Assembly: GCF_035514885.1 (NCBI RefSeq)
Contig: NZ_DATJCH010000012.1
Span: 434,001-498,000 of the forward strand
Direction: 5' to 3'
DNA: 64,000 nucleotides
Source of the DNA: Albibacterium sp035514885
GTDB lineage: Bacteria; Bacteroidota; Bacteroidia; Sphingobacteriales; Sphingobacteriaceae
Below, in pieces: positions 28,701-36,639 of this stretch (positions are counted from its first letter, which is position 1; every line of letters begins with the position of its first letter). Below the pieces are notes generated by a model that saw only the letters and a list, made by a program, of their open reading frames with translations, did not search any database and had not been told where the DNA came from. The translations under genes and the position numbers were made by a program.

Positions 28701-28902
28701 ACTAGCTCAATTTGATGCAAAAAAGTATAAAACCATGCTAAGCAGTATTTTTGACAACTATAAAAGCCCCTGTACAGATCAATACCTAATCAATGAATAT
28801 AATAATGGTTTGTTTGAAAAGGAAGAATCATATCAGGAGTATATAGATAATGCTGAAATAGTTATGGCTGAAGCTTTTAGATTATTTAAAATAAAGGAAT
28901 AG
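25714..28902 (+). CDS. recC: Exodeoxyribonuclease V gamma subunit (RecC)
   Basis: 1062 residues, slightly shorter than E. coli RecC (1122). Recognisable blocks are TQTLGMNNWLKIQLAEK, RIEFFGISIITAYHLEIFH, RSIPFKVVALLGLGFDKFPR and VKELINFFKNPFEYYYNKVL. RecC is a nuclease- and helicase-dead relative of RecB that splits the duplex and recognises Chi. It overlaps recD by 4 bp and ends 3 bp before recB, so the three are one translational unit. The local Chi sequence cannot be read from this gene. Confidence 0.9.
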   Translation: MSLQLNVSNSLFKLVEQLANNLQKPLPTVFHPHFIVTQTLGMNNWLKIQLAEKLGITANCQFLKPNDIINQVYFLLDGPQERILSVDNLQWLIFGLLDDQTFKARFPFISQYYSQGEDTKRMALAEKVADLFDQYQIYRPEMINEWNGMQIPDLSDNNWQKYLWITLKIKIGDKMPDKTRVGKYIIDNLQNPSQQENLKRRVPRIEFFGISIITAYHLEIFHELAKHIDISFNLLNPAPSTYWFDDKSPQQIARWKSRARQNASLYEVPIEGNALLTNWGRVIQDTFGLFFKEDDFLNEYDDNGIEPEPRNLLGKIQNDIYNNAVSDERNKLSLNDIKDGSISMNSCYTAVREVEVLYNHLVHLVDQNPGSLSPRDIVVMVSDIDTYAPYIKAVFRSAPYTFPFTIADESIQASDGLIGTLHALLALEESFKAEDILQLLEWSYIRNRFKIENVELIRKVVDDASIRFGIEGNLSDDTVHVSWLNGLKRVIYGICMKMDDEYELNGYSFYPLDIVEGEQAFELIRFSHFVEILIETIKEQQKDRTLIEWGDYILRTVSNLIFQSEEEVNDDYQLLINYVKKLNLISENLQEKISYNVFKYNFLSNISGEVRTNNFASGGITFCSLIPMRSIPFKVVALLGLGFDKFPRKEDPLSFNIMQQDKRKGDRNIKENDKHLFLETILSAQEHLYLSYIGKNIKDNSLLPPSAIVDELIDYIISGIEVSDDSSIREQLVIQHPLHNFTPQPLGTYNYLAANEKRGEKLNSSDFHIKESLTLEEVSVKELINFFKNPFEYYYNKVLNIYYREERVLLPDTEIFELDGLQEWQIKQDFLFLEQEELPDYIQRGIKKGGLPLKNISHTLLSNIYEAIEPTKKLLEEYINGQEERNIPIELEIEGLILTGEIDKVFGDRIILVSFSKNSTKYRLECYLKLLIAVASGFEGEAYLIDGFKNCIYKTNSSELNKETAKLKLAELLKAFIQGQESIFIFHPKFKNDPDELAQFDAKKYKTMLSSIFDNYKSPCTDQYLINEYNNGLFEKEESYQEYIDNAEIVMAEAFRLFKIKE

Positions 28903-28905
28903 CTC

Positions 28906-31900
28906 ATGGAAACGCGAGGTCATTTAAATTTTGTAGCGTCAGATGTTCCATTGAGTGGTAGCAATTTAATTGAAGCCAGTGCTGGAACGGGTAAGACCTA
29001 TTCAATTGCTATTCTTGTTCTAAGATTGATACTTGAACAAAAGCTTAGTATCAAGAAAATATTGATGGTAACTTTTACCAAAGCTGCCGTGGCAGAATTA
29101 GAAGAAAGAATCCGCTTATTTGTACGAACTGCGTATAGATGTGCCAATAAAGAGAAGATTGATGATCAGACCATTAGATTATTGGTAGAAAGATCAATTG
29201 GTCAATGGGGTGATGAAGAAGTTATTGAATTATTAAAAGAAGCAAAGTTATTGCTGGATGAGACTTCGGTAATGACCATACATAGCTTTTGTCAGAAAAC
29301 GTTAAATGAGTTTGCTTTTGAAACCAACCAGCTTTTTGGTGCAGAAACCTTGCAAGATACCTCGTCTCTAATACAAGATGAGGTAAACAAGTTTTGGCGT
29401 GAAAGAATAACGACGCTTAATCCCGGTCTATTAAAGTTCTTAAACAAAGAGCGATTCAAAAAGGAGGGAGATAAGTTAAGCAGAAAAGTATTAAAGAAAT
29501 TCATAGAAACCCACCTAAACGGTCAGCGATATATTGATTATGATCCACAGGTACATTATTCTTTTCCTGAAAGTGAATCAGAAGCTGTTCTTACTAAGCT
29601 ACTTGCTATCGAAGAAGAGGAAAAGTTGCTTCTAGAGGATTTATACAAAGAGATTTTAGATTCAGCCAATGAACTTATCGAGCGGTGTAATTCCAATAGC
29701 TACGCACAAAAAAATGTATTGCAATATGTTCATCAGCCAGAAGCTTTTCTTAAATTCTTGAAGGAGAAATCGGGATTAGCTAATATTATAAAAGTTTTTC
29801 CAGATTGGCTTGAGAAAATTGAAGAGGCCAATGTATTTCAAAATAATATATCCAGACATGTAAGTGACACCCTCAATACACTTTACTGCTTGCTGATTCA
29901 AGATTCAATTCAACATATCATTCATCATAAGGATAAGAATAATGTTCTTTCATTTAATGATATGATTGAACAACTGCATCGATCTTTAACAAAAAAAGAT
30001 AATGAGAAGTTAGTAGCCGAACTTCAAGAGAAATACAGTGCTGTTTTTATTGATGAATTTCAGGATACAGATAAACTTCAATATGAGATTTTCCGCGCAG
30101 CCTTCGGACAAAATACAACTCTTTTCTATATTGGAGATCCCAAGCAATCTATTTATGCCTGGCGGCAGGCAGATCTGAATACCTATTTCAAAGCTAGCAA
30201 TGAAGTAGATACTAAATATGGAATGAATCATAATTATCGTTCCTCTGCTCCTTTAATAGAGGCGATGAATTTGTTTTTTAAACCTTCGGATGATTTTGAT
30301 ACGTTCTATTATCAGGGGGAGAAGGAAGGAATAGTTTACCATCATGTAGATTCTCCTGGTAATGGTAAAGGCGCGTTGCTATATACTGGCCAGATAGATT
30401 TTCCAATAACAATAATTGAAAGTAATCTTGCAGATGAACGATACCAAGCAGTAGTTGATCAAATTATACAACTATTGGACAACAACGATCATCTTATTGA
30501 GAGAAATGGCGAAAAAAGAAGAATTGAAGCTTCTGACATTGGAATTCTTGTAAGAAGTAACATTGAAGGAAAGAAAATAAAGTCCCAATTAGCTAAACGT
30601 GGCATTCCTGCCATTACTATTGATGACAGTAAAGTTCTGCAAAGCCAGGAATCAGTATATGTGTATCATCTTTTAAATGCATTTCGCGAAAGTAATATCT
30701 ATACGATTAATAAAGCATTGTTGAACCCTTTAACAGGATATAACCGTATAGAGATATTGCAATTAGATCAGGATGCAGAATTAGAAAACTTTAAAAGATA
30801 TGGGCTGCTATGGAAAGAAGCGGGTATTTATGTAACGCTCATGCAGTTTATTATTGATTATGGTGTTAAAAGAAGCTTATTAAATGATGCTTCAGGAAAT
30901 GGCAAAAGGATTATTACTAATATATATCAACTTATAGAGATACTCCATAAAGTACAATCAAGTAAAAACTTTTCACAAACTGAATTAATAAATTGGCTTA
31001 AACGAGGCTTGGAGGGGATGAAATTAGAAGGAGATGAGTTTGAGCAAAGAATTGAAAGTGATGAGAAAGCGATTGAGATAGTTACCATTCATAAAAGTAA
31101 AGGCTTGGAATATAATATTGTCTTTGCACCATTCTTAGATTTGAAATCAAAAAATGATCGTGACTTCTGTAGCTTTAAGAATGACTCTACCGGAGAATAC
31201 CTGTTTGGTATCACAGAAAACCTAAGCGATGAGTATTGTGAGATGGTTGAAAGGCAAATAGAACAGGAGAATCGACGACTTATTTATGTTGCCATAACCC
31301 GTGCTGTTTATAAATGTTATATAGGCCATCTTCCGCGCAACCAAAATACTTCTTTAAGCCCCTTTATCAAAGCGGTTCAACCTTCTGCGGAGGAAGCCCG
31401 GCTTATTAATTTTTCTCAACCAAAAGAGGCACCCCGCGATTATCAATATTCTAAGTCAGCCAAACAACAGTTATCTGTTCCCAGCTATGCAGATAAATTC
31501 ATTTTGAATGAAAAATATTGGAGAAAACTAAGTTATTCCTCTTTGGCGAAAAAACCGATCTATGTTAAAAAGAAGAATGACTTAATGGATTTAAAGGACT
31601 ATGAATCTTTTATTTTCAAAAAGCTACAAAAGGGCAATATAACGGGGAATCTCTTGCATCATATTTTCGAAAACATTGATTTTACAAATGATCATTCTTG
31701 GGAACGAAATGTACATGCTTCCTTAATCAGGTTTCTGCCACGGCAATTAGAAAATTATAAAGCTTCACTAATAGAGTTGATTGGAGAAGTACTACATGCA
31801 AAAATTGAAATTAATGATCAAGAATTTAGATTGTCAGAGTTAACAAAGGATAAACGTCTGAATGAATTGGAATTCGATTTTAATGTTCCCGCGTTTAATA

Positions 31901-32322
31901 CTCAGACTTTAAATTCGCTGTCTACTACGAAGTACCCATTTAGTGTCAATTCCTATGGAGAGCTTGAGGGCATCATGAATGGGAAAATGGATTTGTTCTT
32001 TGAGCATAAAGGTTTGTTTTATATCTTGGACTGGAAGTCTAACTTTCTAGGAGACTCACTGGACTTTTATTCTAAAGAGGTTTTAGATGAAGTGATGATT
32101 GAAAACAACTATCATTTACAATACCTTATCTACACGGTAGCAGCTAAAAAATACTTAGAACAAAGAATGCCGACTTTTGATTATGAAAGTCATTTTGGCG
32201 GTGTTATCTACCTTTTTGTTAGAGGGCTCAGAAAGGACAGTAATTCGGGTATATTTGTTCGTAAGCCAGAATTAGCTCATATCAAGGATTTGGAAAACCT
32301 TTTATCATATTCATATAAATAA
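28906..32322 (+). CDS. recB: Exodeoxyribonuclease V beta subunit (RecB)
   Basis: 1138 residues (E. coli 1180). Walker A IEASAGTGKTYS has its lysine at 30; VFIDEFQDTDKLQ is Walker B, followed by GDPKQSIYAWRQAD, TIHKSKGLEYNIVF and VAITRAVYK. The C-terminal nuclease domain is intact: GNLLHHIFE, MNGKMDLFF and ILDWKSNFLG (about 1039-1048) correspond to the E. coli H, D and D-x-K residues. RecB is the 3'-5' motor and the only nuclease of the complex. Confidence 0.93.
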   Translation: METRGHLNFVASDVPLSGSNLIEASAGTGKTYSIAILVLRLILEQKLSIKKILMVTFTKAAVAELEERIRLFVRTAYRCANKEKIDDQTIRLLVERSIGQWGDEEVIELLKEAKLLLDETSVMTIHSFCQKTLNEFAFETNQLFGAETLQDTSSLIQDEVNKFWRERITTLNPGLLKFLNKERFKKEGDKLSRKVLKKFIETHLNGQRYIDYDPQVHYSFPESESEAVLTKLLAIEEEEKLLLEDLYKEILDSANELIERCNSNSYAQKNVLQYVHQPEAFLKFLKEKSGLANIIKVFPDWLEKIEEANVFQNNISRHVSDTLNTLYCLLIQDSIQHIIHHKDKNNVLSFNDMIEQLHRSLTKKDNEKLVAELQEKYSAVFIDEFQDTDKLQYEIFRAAFGQNTTLFYIGDPKQSIYAWRQADLNTYFKASNEVDTKYGMNHNYRSSAPLIEAMNLFFKPSDDFDTFYYQGEKEGIVYHHVDSPGNGKGALLYTGQIDFPITIIESNLADERYQAVVDQIIQLLDNNDHLIERNGEKRRIEASDIGILVRSNIEGKKIKSQLAKRGIPAITIDDSKVLQSQESVYVYHLLNAFRESNIYTINKALLNPLTGYNRIEILQLDQDAELENFKRYGLLWKEAGIYVTLMQFIIDYGVKRSLLNDASGNGKRIITNIYQLIEILHKVQSSKNFSQTELINWLKRGLEGMKLEGDEFEQRIESDEKAIEIVTIHKSKGLEYNIVFAPFLDLKSKNDRDFCSFKNDSTGEYLFGITENLSDEYCEMVERQIEQENRRLIYVAITRAVYKCYIGHLPRNQNTSLSPFIKAVQPSAEEARLINFSQPKEAPRDYQYSKSAKQQLSVPSYADKFILNEKYWRKLSYSSLAKKPIYVKKKNDLMDLKDYESFIFKKLQKGNITGNLLHHIFENIDFTNDHSWERNVHASLIRFLPRQLENYKASLIELIGEVLHAKIEINDQEFRLSELTKDKRLNELEFDFNVPAFNTQTLNSLSTTKYPFSVNSYGELEGIMNGKMDLFFEHKGLFYILDWKSNFLGDSLDFYSKEVLDEVMIENNYHLQYLIYTVAAKKYLEQRMPTFDYESHFGGVIYLFVRGLRKDSNSGIFVRKPELAHIKDLENLLSYSYK

Positions 32323-32379
32323 AGGAATTTCTATATTTAACTTCACAGTTGAATTCATCTGACTGTAAAACAATTTTTT

Positions 32380-32982
32380 ATGAAAGGAATAATTTCATTT
32401 AGTTTAATGCTACTTATTTTAACTGGTTGCGGAGTTGGCCAGCAAGCCAAAGAAATGAAGACTTTGGCTGATTGCACCTATCAGATCGTGAAGATAAATA
32501 GTATTCATATCTCAGGAACAGATGTTCAGCAGCTGATTTCAAAAAAAGATATGAGCTTAACGAATATACCTTCCTTAGCACTGGGATTTTTAAATAAAAA
32601 TATTCCATTAAAGGCGGATCTGACCATTGAGATATCAAACCCGACTAGTAATTATGCTGCTATTAATTATTTCGATTATGAAATATTAATTAACAAACAA
32701 AAGTTAATGGAAGGGTCAATAAATCAACGTATAGATGTTGCTCCCAACGGAGTTCAAGAAGTTAGATTAGAGCTTAACAAAAACATTTATGAGTTCTTGG
32801 TAAATGATACTATTAGGCATGATATCCAAGAGTTTATAGCTGGTACAAATCAATCCAAAAAGAAAACTACTATAACAGTACGCGTAAAACCCGCTATTAT
32901 TATTGCTGATCAACTGGTACATTACCCTAGTTTTATTGATATCCAGCGCGAGTTTAGTAATGAGTTTCTCCTGCAATTATAG
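32380..32982 (+). CDS. Lipoprotein with LEA-type-2/WHy-like domain
   Basis: 200 residues. The N-terminus MKGIISFSLMLLILTGC is a lipoprotein signal with the lipidation cysteine at about 17. The body (LKADLTIEISNPTSNYAAIN, YEILINKQKLMEGSI, VAPNGVQEVRLEL) matches the beta-sandwich LEA-14/WHy family, which is often periplasmic in bacteria. The precise role is unknown. It follows recB by 57 bp but is unlikely to be part of recombination. Confidence 0.7.
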   Translation: MKGIISFSLMLLILTGCGVGQQAKEMKTLADCTYQIVKINSIHISGTDVQQLISKKDMSLTNIPSLALGFLNKNIPLKADLTIEISNPTSNYAAINYFDYEILINKQKLMEGSINQRIDVAPNGVQEVRLELNKNIYEFLVNDTIRHDIQEFIAGTNQSKKKTTITVRVKPAIIIADQLVHYPSFIDIQREFSNEFLLQL

Positions 32983-33120
32983 GTTTCTTTTCCAGGATAG
33001 CCAATTTAGTTCCTTTCTTAATAATTAAAAATGGGAATAAGTCTTTAGAAAAAGTAGTATATTTAATAATCAAAATAGATCAATAATCACTTAATCAAAA
33101 ACCATCAATCAATTTTCTTT

Positions 33121-34344
33121 ATGAACACAAGCATTCGCTTAAAATTATCATTCATGATGTTCCTTGAATTTTTTATTTGGGGAGCATGGTTTGTAACGCT
33201 AGGCACATTCTTATTTGGCATCTATAATGCTACAGGAACTCAAGTCGCAACAGCTTTCTTAACACAATCTTTTGGTGCAATTCTAGCACCGTTTATTATT
33301 GGAATTATTGCAGATCGTTATTTTCCGGCTCAACGTATATTTGCTGTACTACACATTGTTGGCGCACTTCTTCTTTGGTTTGCCGGACAATCCCCAACAT
33401 TTGAAGGCTTTTTTCCGTTAATTTTAGTGTACATGATCTTGTTCATGCCTACATTAGCTTTAGCAAATTCAATTGCATTTAGACAAATGACCAATACCGA
33501 AAAGGAATTCCCGCCAATACGTATTCTAGGAACTGCAGGTTGGATTATCGCTGGTCTGTTAATCAGTTACCTTGCCTGGGATAGCCAAGATTCAGGTCAA
33601 TTGGGAAATACTTTTAAAATGGCTGCTATTGCTTCAATGATATTGGGTTTATTCTCCTTTTCATTACCCAACACTCCACCAATGAAAAAAGGTGAGAAGA
33701 TATCTATCGGAGAAATATTAGGTTTAGATGCGCTGCGTTTACTTAAAAACAGATCCTACCTGATCTTTTTTATCTCTTCTGTCGCTATTTGCATTCCTTT
33801 AGCTTTTTACTATAATTTTACCAATGCATTTTTATCTGAAGTAGGCGTAGCAGCACCAACAGCTATTCAGTCGCTCGGACAGGTATCAGAATTCTTATTT
33901 TTGCTGGTTATGCCCTTTCTTTTTGTACGCTTTGGGGTTAAGAAAATGCTCGCATTTGGTATGTTCGCATGGGTTCTTCGTTATGTATTCTTCGCTTACG
34001 GAAACGCCGACGCCGGCTATTGGATGTTAATTGGAGGAGTGGTTCTTCATGGTATTTGCTATGACTTTTTCTTCGTAACTGGTCAAATTTATACTGATAA
34101 CTTAGCAGGAGACCGATTTAAATCGGCTGCTCAAGGTATGATTACATTAGCAACCTACGGTGTTGGAATGTTAATCGGATCTTTAATTTCAGGACCAATA
34201 GTAGATAATTATTTAAACAGTGATGGTACACATAACTGGCAAAGTATATGGCTAATACCGGCTGCTATTGCAGGAGTAGTTATTTTATTATTCATTGTAT
34301 TTTTCCGAGACAGGAATCAGAAACAAGCAATTTTAGAAAGTTAA
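33121..34344 (+). CDS. NupG-like major facilitator (nucleoside:H+ symporter family)
   Basis: 407 residues with 12 predicted hydrophobic segments. FMMFLEFFIWGAWFVTLGTF, GIIADRYFPAQRIFA and ILGTAGWIIAGLLI match the Nuc_H_symport branch of the MFS. E. coli NupG/XapB import nucleosides, but Bacteroidota members commonly lie in sugar-oxidation loci. Here it precedes a GMC dehydrogenase pair by 28 bp, so the substrate may be a glycoside or its keto product rather than a nucleoside. Confidence 0.85.
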   Translation: MNTSIRLKLSFMMFLEFFIWGAWFVTLGTFLFGIYNATGTQVATAFLTQSFGAILAPFIIGIIADRYFPAQRIFAVLHIVGALLLWFAGQSPTFEGFFPLILVYMILFMPTLALANSIAFRQMTNTEKEFPPIRILGTAGWIIAGLLISYLAWDSQDSGQLGNTFKMAAIASMILGLFSFSLPNTPPMKKGEKISIGEILGLDALRLLKNRSYLIFFISSVAICIPLAFYYNFTNAFLSEVGVAAPTAIQSLGQVSEFLFLLVMPFLFVRFGVKKMLAFGMFAWVLRYVFFAYGNADAGYWMLIGGVVLHGICYDFFFVTGQIYTDNLAGDRFKSAAQGMITLATYGVGMLIGSLISGPIVDNYLNSDGTHNWQSIWLIPAAIAGVVILLFIVFFRDRNQKQAILES

Positions 34345-34372
34345 TTATATATAATACCTAAATTATTAAATT

Positions 34373-36052
34373 ATGGCAGATAACACGTATGATGCAATCG
34401 TAATCGGCTCTGGAATTAGTGGAGGATGGGCTGCAAAAGAATTGACAGAAAAGGGACTAAAAACAATTGTCCTGGAGAGAGGGTGGAATGTTGAACATGT
34501 TAAAGATTACCAAAATAATACAACCGATCCTTGGGAATTCCCCCATAGAGGTGGGCGTACTCAAAAAATGATAGAGGATTATCCCGTATTAAAACGTGAT
34601 TACCCTCTAAATGAGAAGAATCTAAAGTTCTGGGTGAATGAGAAGGAGAGCCCTTATACAGAAGTTAAACGTTTCGACTGGTATCGTGGTTACCAAGTGG
34701 GAGGGCGTTCATTAACTTGGGGCCGTCAAAGTTACCGTTGGAGTGATTTAGATTTTGAAGCAAATGCTAAAGAGGGCATAGCCATCGACTGGCCTATACG
34801 CTACAAAGATATCGCACCGTGGTATAGTTATGCAGAAAAGTTTGCAGGAATTAGCGGAAACCGAGATGGAATTGCTGCATTACCTGATGGAGATTACATG
34901 CCTCCAATGGATATGAATGTTGTTGAGAAGGATGTATCAGAGCGCATAAAAAAACATTATAATAGCAACCGACAAATGATCATTGGTCGTACAGCAAATA
35001 TTACGGTACCTCATCACGATCGTACCAATTGCCAATACCAAAACAAATGCTGGCTAGGCTGTAATTTTGGTGCTTATTTTAGTACTCAATCTGCTACCTT
35101 ACCAGCTGCTGTTAAAACCGGTAATTTAACCTTGAGACCATTTTCTATAGTTACTCAAATACTTTATGATAAAGACACTAAAAAGGCAACCGGTGTAGAA
35201 GTATTAGATGCTGAAACAAACGAGACATATAAATACTATGCTAAAATTGTTTTTGTATGTGCATCTACATTTAACTCTAGCTGGGTTTTAATGAATTCTG
35301 CGACTGATGTATGGGAAGGCGGACTAGGAAGTAGCAGCGGAGAGCTAGGTCATAATGTAATGGATCATCATTTTAGATTAGGGGCAAGCGGTATAGTTGA
35401 AGGTTTTGATGATCGATATTATTATGGATCAAGACCTAATGGTGTATATATACCACGTTATCGAAATGTCGGAGACGACAAACGTGACTATTTACGCGGA
35501 TTTGGATATCAAGGTTCTGCAAGCCGGAGCGGCTGGTCAAGAAACATTGCTGAAATGAATATTGGCGGTGCCTTAAAGGATGAACTAAGTGAACCAGGAC
35601 CATGGTCGATAGGAATTACCGCTTTCGGTGAGATTCTACCAAATCACAATAACAAGATTACATTAGACAAGGATAAAAAGGATAAGTGGGGATTGCCAAT
35701 TCTGGCAATGGATTGTGAGTTAGGTGAGAATGAATTGAAAATGAGAAAGGATATGATGGAGGATGGAAAAGAAATGTTAGAAGCTGCCGGTGTGAAAAAT
35801 GTGTCCACCTTTGATTCAGGATATTATTTCGGACAAGGAATTCATGAAATGGGTACTGCTCGTATGGGTCTTGATCCTAAAACATCAGTCTTAAATAAGC
35901 ATAACCAAGTTTGGGACGCTTTAAACGTATTTGTAACAGATGGTTCATGCATGGCTTCAGCGTCTGCTGTAAATCCATCTCTTACCTATATGGCATTAAC
36001 AGCTCGTGCAGTAGATTATGCCGTTAGTGAATTGAAAAAACAGAATCTATAA
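34373..36052 (+). CDS. GMC-family FAD oxidoreductase (dehydrogenase large subunit, second pair)
   Basis: 559 residues. The FAD motif is AIVIGSGISGGWAAKEL (about 9-25). GGRSLTWGRQSYRWSDLDFE and the C-terminal GIHEMGTARMGLDP and NPSLTYMALTARA hold the GMC catalytic His and Asn. A cysteine cluster NCQYQNKCWLGCNFG (about 220-234) suggests an iron-sulfur site. It resembles the catalytic subunit of glucoside 3-dehydrogenases, which oxidise sugars at C3. The small subunit follows 20 bp downstream. It is only distantly similar to the GMC protein at 19548. Confidence 0.85.
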   Translation: MADNTYDAIVIGSGISGGWAAKELTEKGLKTIVLERGWNVEHVKDYQNNTTDPWEFPHRGGRTQKMIEDYPVLKRDYPLNEKNLKFWVNEKESPYTEVKRFDWYRGYQVGGRSLTWGRQSYRWSDLDFEANAKEGIAIDWPIRYKDIAPWYSYAEKFAGISGNRDGIAALPDGDYMPPMDMNVVEKDVSERIKKHYNSNRQMIIGRTANITVPHHDRTNCQYQNKCWLGCNFGAYFSTQSATLPAAVKTGNLTLRPFSIVTQILYDKDTKKATGVEVLDAETNETYKYYAKIVFVCASTFNSSWVLMNSATDVWEGGLGSSSGELGHNVMDHHFRLGASGIVEGFDDRYYYGSRPNGVYIPRYRNVGDDKRDYLRGFGYQGSASRSGWSRNIAEMNIGGALKDELSEPGPWSIGITAFGEILPNHNNKITLDKDKKDKWGLPILAMDCELGENELKMRKDMMEDGKEMLEAAGVKNVSTFDSGYYFGQGIHEMGTARMGLDPKTSVLNKHNQVWDALNVFVTDGSCMASASAVNPSLTYMALTARAVDYAVSELKKQNL

Positions 36053-36072
36053 TATCCATTAAGAAAAGCATC

Positions 36073-36639
36073 ATGAATAGAAGAGAAGCAATTAATCGGG
36101 TAGCATTAATTTTTGGTGGTACAATTATAGGTGGACAGTTATTCCTCGAAGGATGTACTCGTCCTGCCACAAAAGAAGTTGCAAGCCTATTTGAAAAAAC
36201 TCAGACAGACTTCTTAGGAGACATCGCTGATACAATCCTTCCTGCAACAAAAACTCCTGGAGCCAAGGAGGCAGGAGTAGGAGAGTTTATGCCAATAATG
36301 GTACGCGACTGCTATACTGAACAAGATCAAAAAACATTTATGGAGGGTCTCTCAAAACTTGAAGAGACCTCCAATACGAAATACAGCAAGAACTTTCAAC
36401 AGCTGAGTGCTGAGGAAAGAACCGCTCTATTAATTGATCTGGATAAGGAGCAACAAGAATACCACAGAAATAAGAAGGAAGATGAACCCAATCACTATTT
36501 CAGAATGATAAAAGAACTGACCATGTTAGGTTACTTTACATCTGAATTAGGTACAACCAAAGCCTTAAGATACAATCCTATCCCTGGACGGTATGATGGA
36601 AATATTCCTTATACCAAAGGAGATAGAGCTTGGGCTTAG
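36073..36639 (+). CDS. Gluconate 2-dehydrogenase subunit 3-like small subunit (second pair)
   Basis: 188 residues beginning MNRREAINRVALIFGGTIIG with a twin-arginine pair and a lipobox-like LEGC, so probably exported folded and anchored. LGDIADTILPATKTPGAKEA and GEFMPIMVRDCY are typical of the family. It is the partner of the GMC subunit before it. Its stop overlaps the convergent copper ATPase stop by 4 bp. Confidence 0.87.
   Translation: MNRREAINRVALIFGGTIIGGQLFLEGCTRPATKEVASLFEKTQTDFLGDIADTILPATKTPGAKEAGVGEFMPIMVRDCYTEQDQKTFMEGLSKLEETSNTKYSKNFQQLSAEERTALLIDLDKEQQEYHRNKKEDEPNHYFRMIKELTMLGYFTSELGTTKALRYNPIPGRYDGNIPYTKGDRAWA

Noticed and set aside
33121..34344. Firm call as nucleoside permease
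   Set aside because: The family is right, but the adjoining GMC dehydrogenase pair suggests a sugar-related substrate, so only the family is named.
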